This document shows positions 6,766 through 7,572 of a stretch of 7,572 nt of DNA, in pieces. Below the pieces are notes generated by a model, which worked only from the letters and a program-made list of their open reading frames with translations, was not told where the DNA came from and did not search any database. This DNA comes from Dehalococcoidia bacterium UBA1332 (GTDB taxonomy: Bacteria > Chloroflexota > Dehalococcoidia > Lucifugimonadales > Lucifugimonadaceae). Location: assembly GCA_002306745.1 (NCBI GenBank), contig DBSW01000017.1:1-7572 (forward strand), given 5' to 3'. Each line of letters starts with the position of its first letter. Position 1 is the stretch's first letter. Made by a program: the position numbers and the translations under genes.

Positions 6766-6778
6766 TGTCTGCTACGTT

Positions 6779-6783
6779 AGGAG
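6779..6783 (+). promoter_or_regulatory. Shine-Dalgarno AGGAG of pyrF, favouring a TTG start
   Basis: AGGAG ends 8 bases before TTG at 6792, the ideal distance, but 17 bases before ATG at 6801. GTG at 6783 is in the same frame but overlaps the motif. This makes TTG 6792 the most likely initiator. Confidence 0.55.
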
Positions 6784-6788
6784 TGTTA

Positions 6789-6800
6789 CGTTTGCAAACG
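6789..6800. promoter_or_regulatory. 12-bp perfect palindrome CGTTTGCAAACG over the pyrF start
   Basis: The 12 bases equal their own reverse complement, include the likely TTG start (6792-6794) and end directly before the ATG at 6801. As DNA it could be a dimeric repressor site. As RNA, CGUU/AACG could fold over a UGCA loop and hide the start codon. The operator reading is inference. Confidence 0.35.
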
Positions 6801-7572
6801 ATGTTTCAGCGGCTTGATGCTGCTGCAGCCACATTGAAGAGCTTCGTTTGTGTGGGTCTTGATCCGACTCCCGAGAGGGTGCCCGTTAGGGATATCTTGG
6901 CGTTCAACAAGGCAATTATTGATTCCACTAAGGATGTTGTTTCCGCTTATAAACCACAGTTTGCTTATTATGAAGCTCTCGGTATTGATGGATTACGGAT
7001 ACTGGAAGGTACGATTCAGCACATTCGTGACGTCGCTCCAGATCATATTGTTGTTGGTGACGCCAAACGTGGAGATATTTCTACGACCGCTAAAGCTTAT
7101 GCATCTGCTCTTTTCGAGTTTTGGGACTTCGATATTGCAACTATATACGCCTATCAAGGCACTGACTCAGTAGAACCTTTCTTGGAATACGAAGGAAAGG
7201 GTGTATACATTGTTTGTCGCACGTCGAATCCTAGTTCAGGAGATATTCAAGATCTCATAATTAAAGGGGAAGGACAACAATATCGAGTTTTCGATTATGT
7301 CGCCAATATTGCCGATCGATATGCCGAATCGGAGAACGTAGGTCTAGTAGTCGGCGCCACTTACCCGCGTGATCTTCTAGAGTTGAGAAGAAGACACCCT
7401 AAACCTTATTTTCTGATACCAGGAGTTGGTGTTCAGGGAGGAGATGCCGAGCAGACTGCGCTTGCTGGTGCTAATGAGTATGGTAGAGGTTTCATAGTTA
7501 ACTCTTCGCGCGGAATCATTTACGCTTCGAGCGATCCTGAACATTATGCGAATGCAGCACGTAATCAAGCTA
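6792..7572 (+). CDS. pyrF: Orotidine-5'-phosphate decarboxylase, subfamily 2 (3' end outside window)
   Basis: Converts OMP to UMP, the last step of de novo pyrimidine synthesis, in the cytoplasm. The frame is open to the right edge. Counting from the ATG at 6801, the visible part is 257 codons, so only about 10-20 residues of a usual 270-280-residue protein are missing. Motifs: FVCVGLDPTPERVP (15-28, with D21), YKPQFAYYEALG (50-61, with K51), and the catalytic GDAKRGDI (86-93: D87, K89, D92). The phosphate-binding loop GVGVQGG (208-214) and NSSRGI (234-239, with R237) complete the TIM-barrel active site. The sequence style and length fit the longer subfamily 2 rather than the E. coli type. 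The start is placed at TTG 6792 on ribosome-site spacing; ATG 6801 is the conservative alternative and costs three residues. It faces the same way as carB but is separated from it by about 5.2 kb of unrelated genes. Confidence 0.94.
   Translation, partial: MQTMFQRLDAAAATLKSFVCVGLDPTPERVPVRDILAFNKAIIDSTKDVVSAYKPQFAYYEALGIDGLRILEGTIQHIRDVAPDHIVVGDAKRGDISTTAKAYASALFEFWDFDIATIYAYQGTDSVEPFLEYEGKGVYIVCRTSNPSSGDIQDLIIKGEGQQYRVFDYVANIADRYAESENVGLVVGATYPRDLLELRRRHPKPYFLIPGVGVQGGDAEQTALAGANEYGRGFIVNSSRGIIYASSDPEHYANAARNQA

Noticed and set aside
6850..7173. Plus-strand 107-codon frame near the right edge
   Set aside because: It is a shifted frame of pyrF; the pyrF frame carries all catalytic motifs and runs off the window end.
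1..7572. CRISPR array, tRNA/rRNA, IS element, phage or toxin-antitoxin genes
   Set aside because: No regularly spaced repeats, no cloverleaf or rRNA-like sequence, no transposase or integrase motifs and no paired small genes were found on either strand.

Overview
The window holds eight protein-coding genes, two of them cut by the window edges. It looks like chromosomal DNA of a moderately AT-rich bacterium. The best guess is a Chloroflexota-type organism (SAR202/Dehalococcoidia-like). That guess rests on the style of the CarB C-half (with an extra loop before its EVNPR motif), a subfamily-2 PyrF and a DUF6174-like lipoprotein. It is made from memory of these families, not from a search, so treat it as tentative.

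Layout, left to right. Positions 1-1593 (+) are the C-terminal half of carB, the large subunit of carbamoyl-phosphate synthetase. Positions 1682-2506 (-) are a class I SAM-dependent methyltransferase of unknown substrate, convergent with carB. About 100 bp of divergent regulatory DNA follow. Next is a compact + strand cluster modA-modB-modC (2608-5209), a complete high-affinity molybdate ABC importer. A small DUF6174-like lipoprotein gene (5228-5833) lies 18 bp after modC. Positions 5960-6658 (-) are an endonuclease III-related HhH-GPD DNA glycosylase with a [4Fe-4S] motif, convergent with the lipoprotein gene. From about 6792 to the right edge (+) is pyrF, orotidine-5'-phosphate decarboxylase, missing only its last residues.

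Functional reading. The window opens and closes with co-oriented pyrimidine-biosynthesis genes: CarB makes carbamoyl phosphate at the first step and PyrF makes UMP at the last. About 5.2 kb of unrelated genes lie between them. The mod cluster is a self-contained transport unit: lipid-anchored binding protein, permease, then ATPase with a Mop/TOBE domain. Its modB/modC stop and start overlap as ATGA. No molybdoenzyme or cofactor gene is visible.

No tRNA, rRNA, CRISPR array, insertion sequence or phage gene was seen, and no gap between genes exceeds 300 bases. I do not see a convincing undescribed multi-gene system. The best leads are the pyrF leader (two perfect inverted repeats, one lying over the likely TTG start), the lipoprotein attached to the molybdate operon, and the glycosylase whose lyase lysine is replaced by glutamate.
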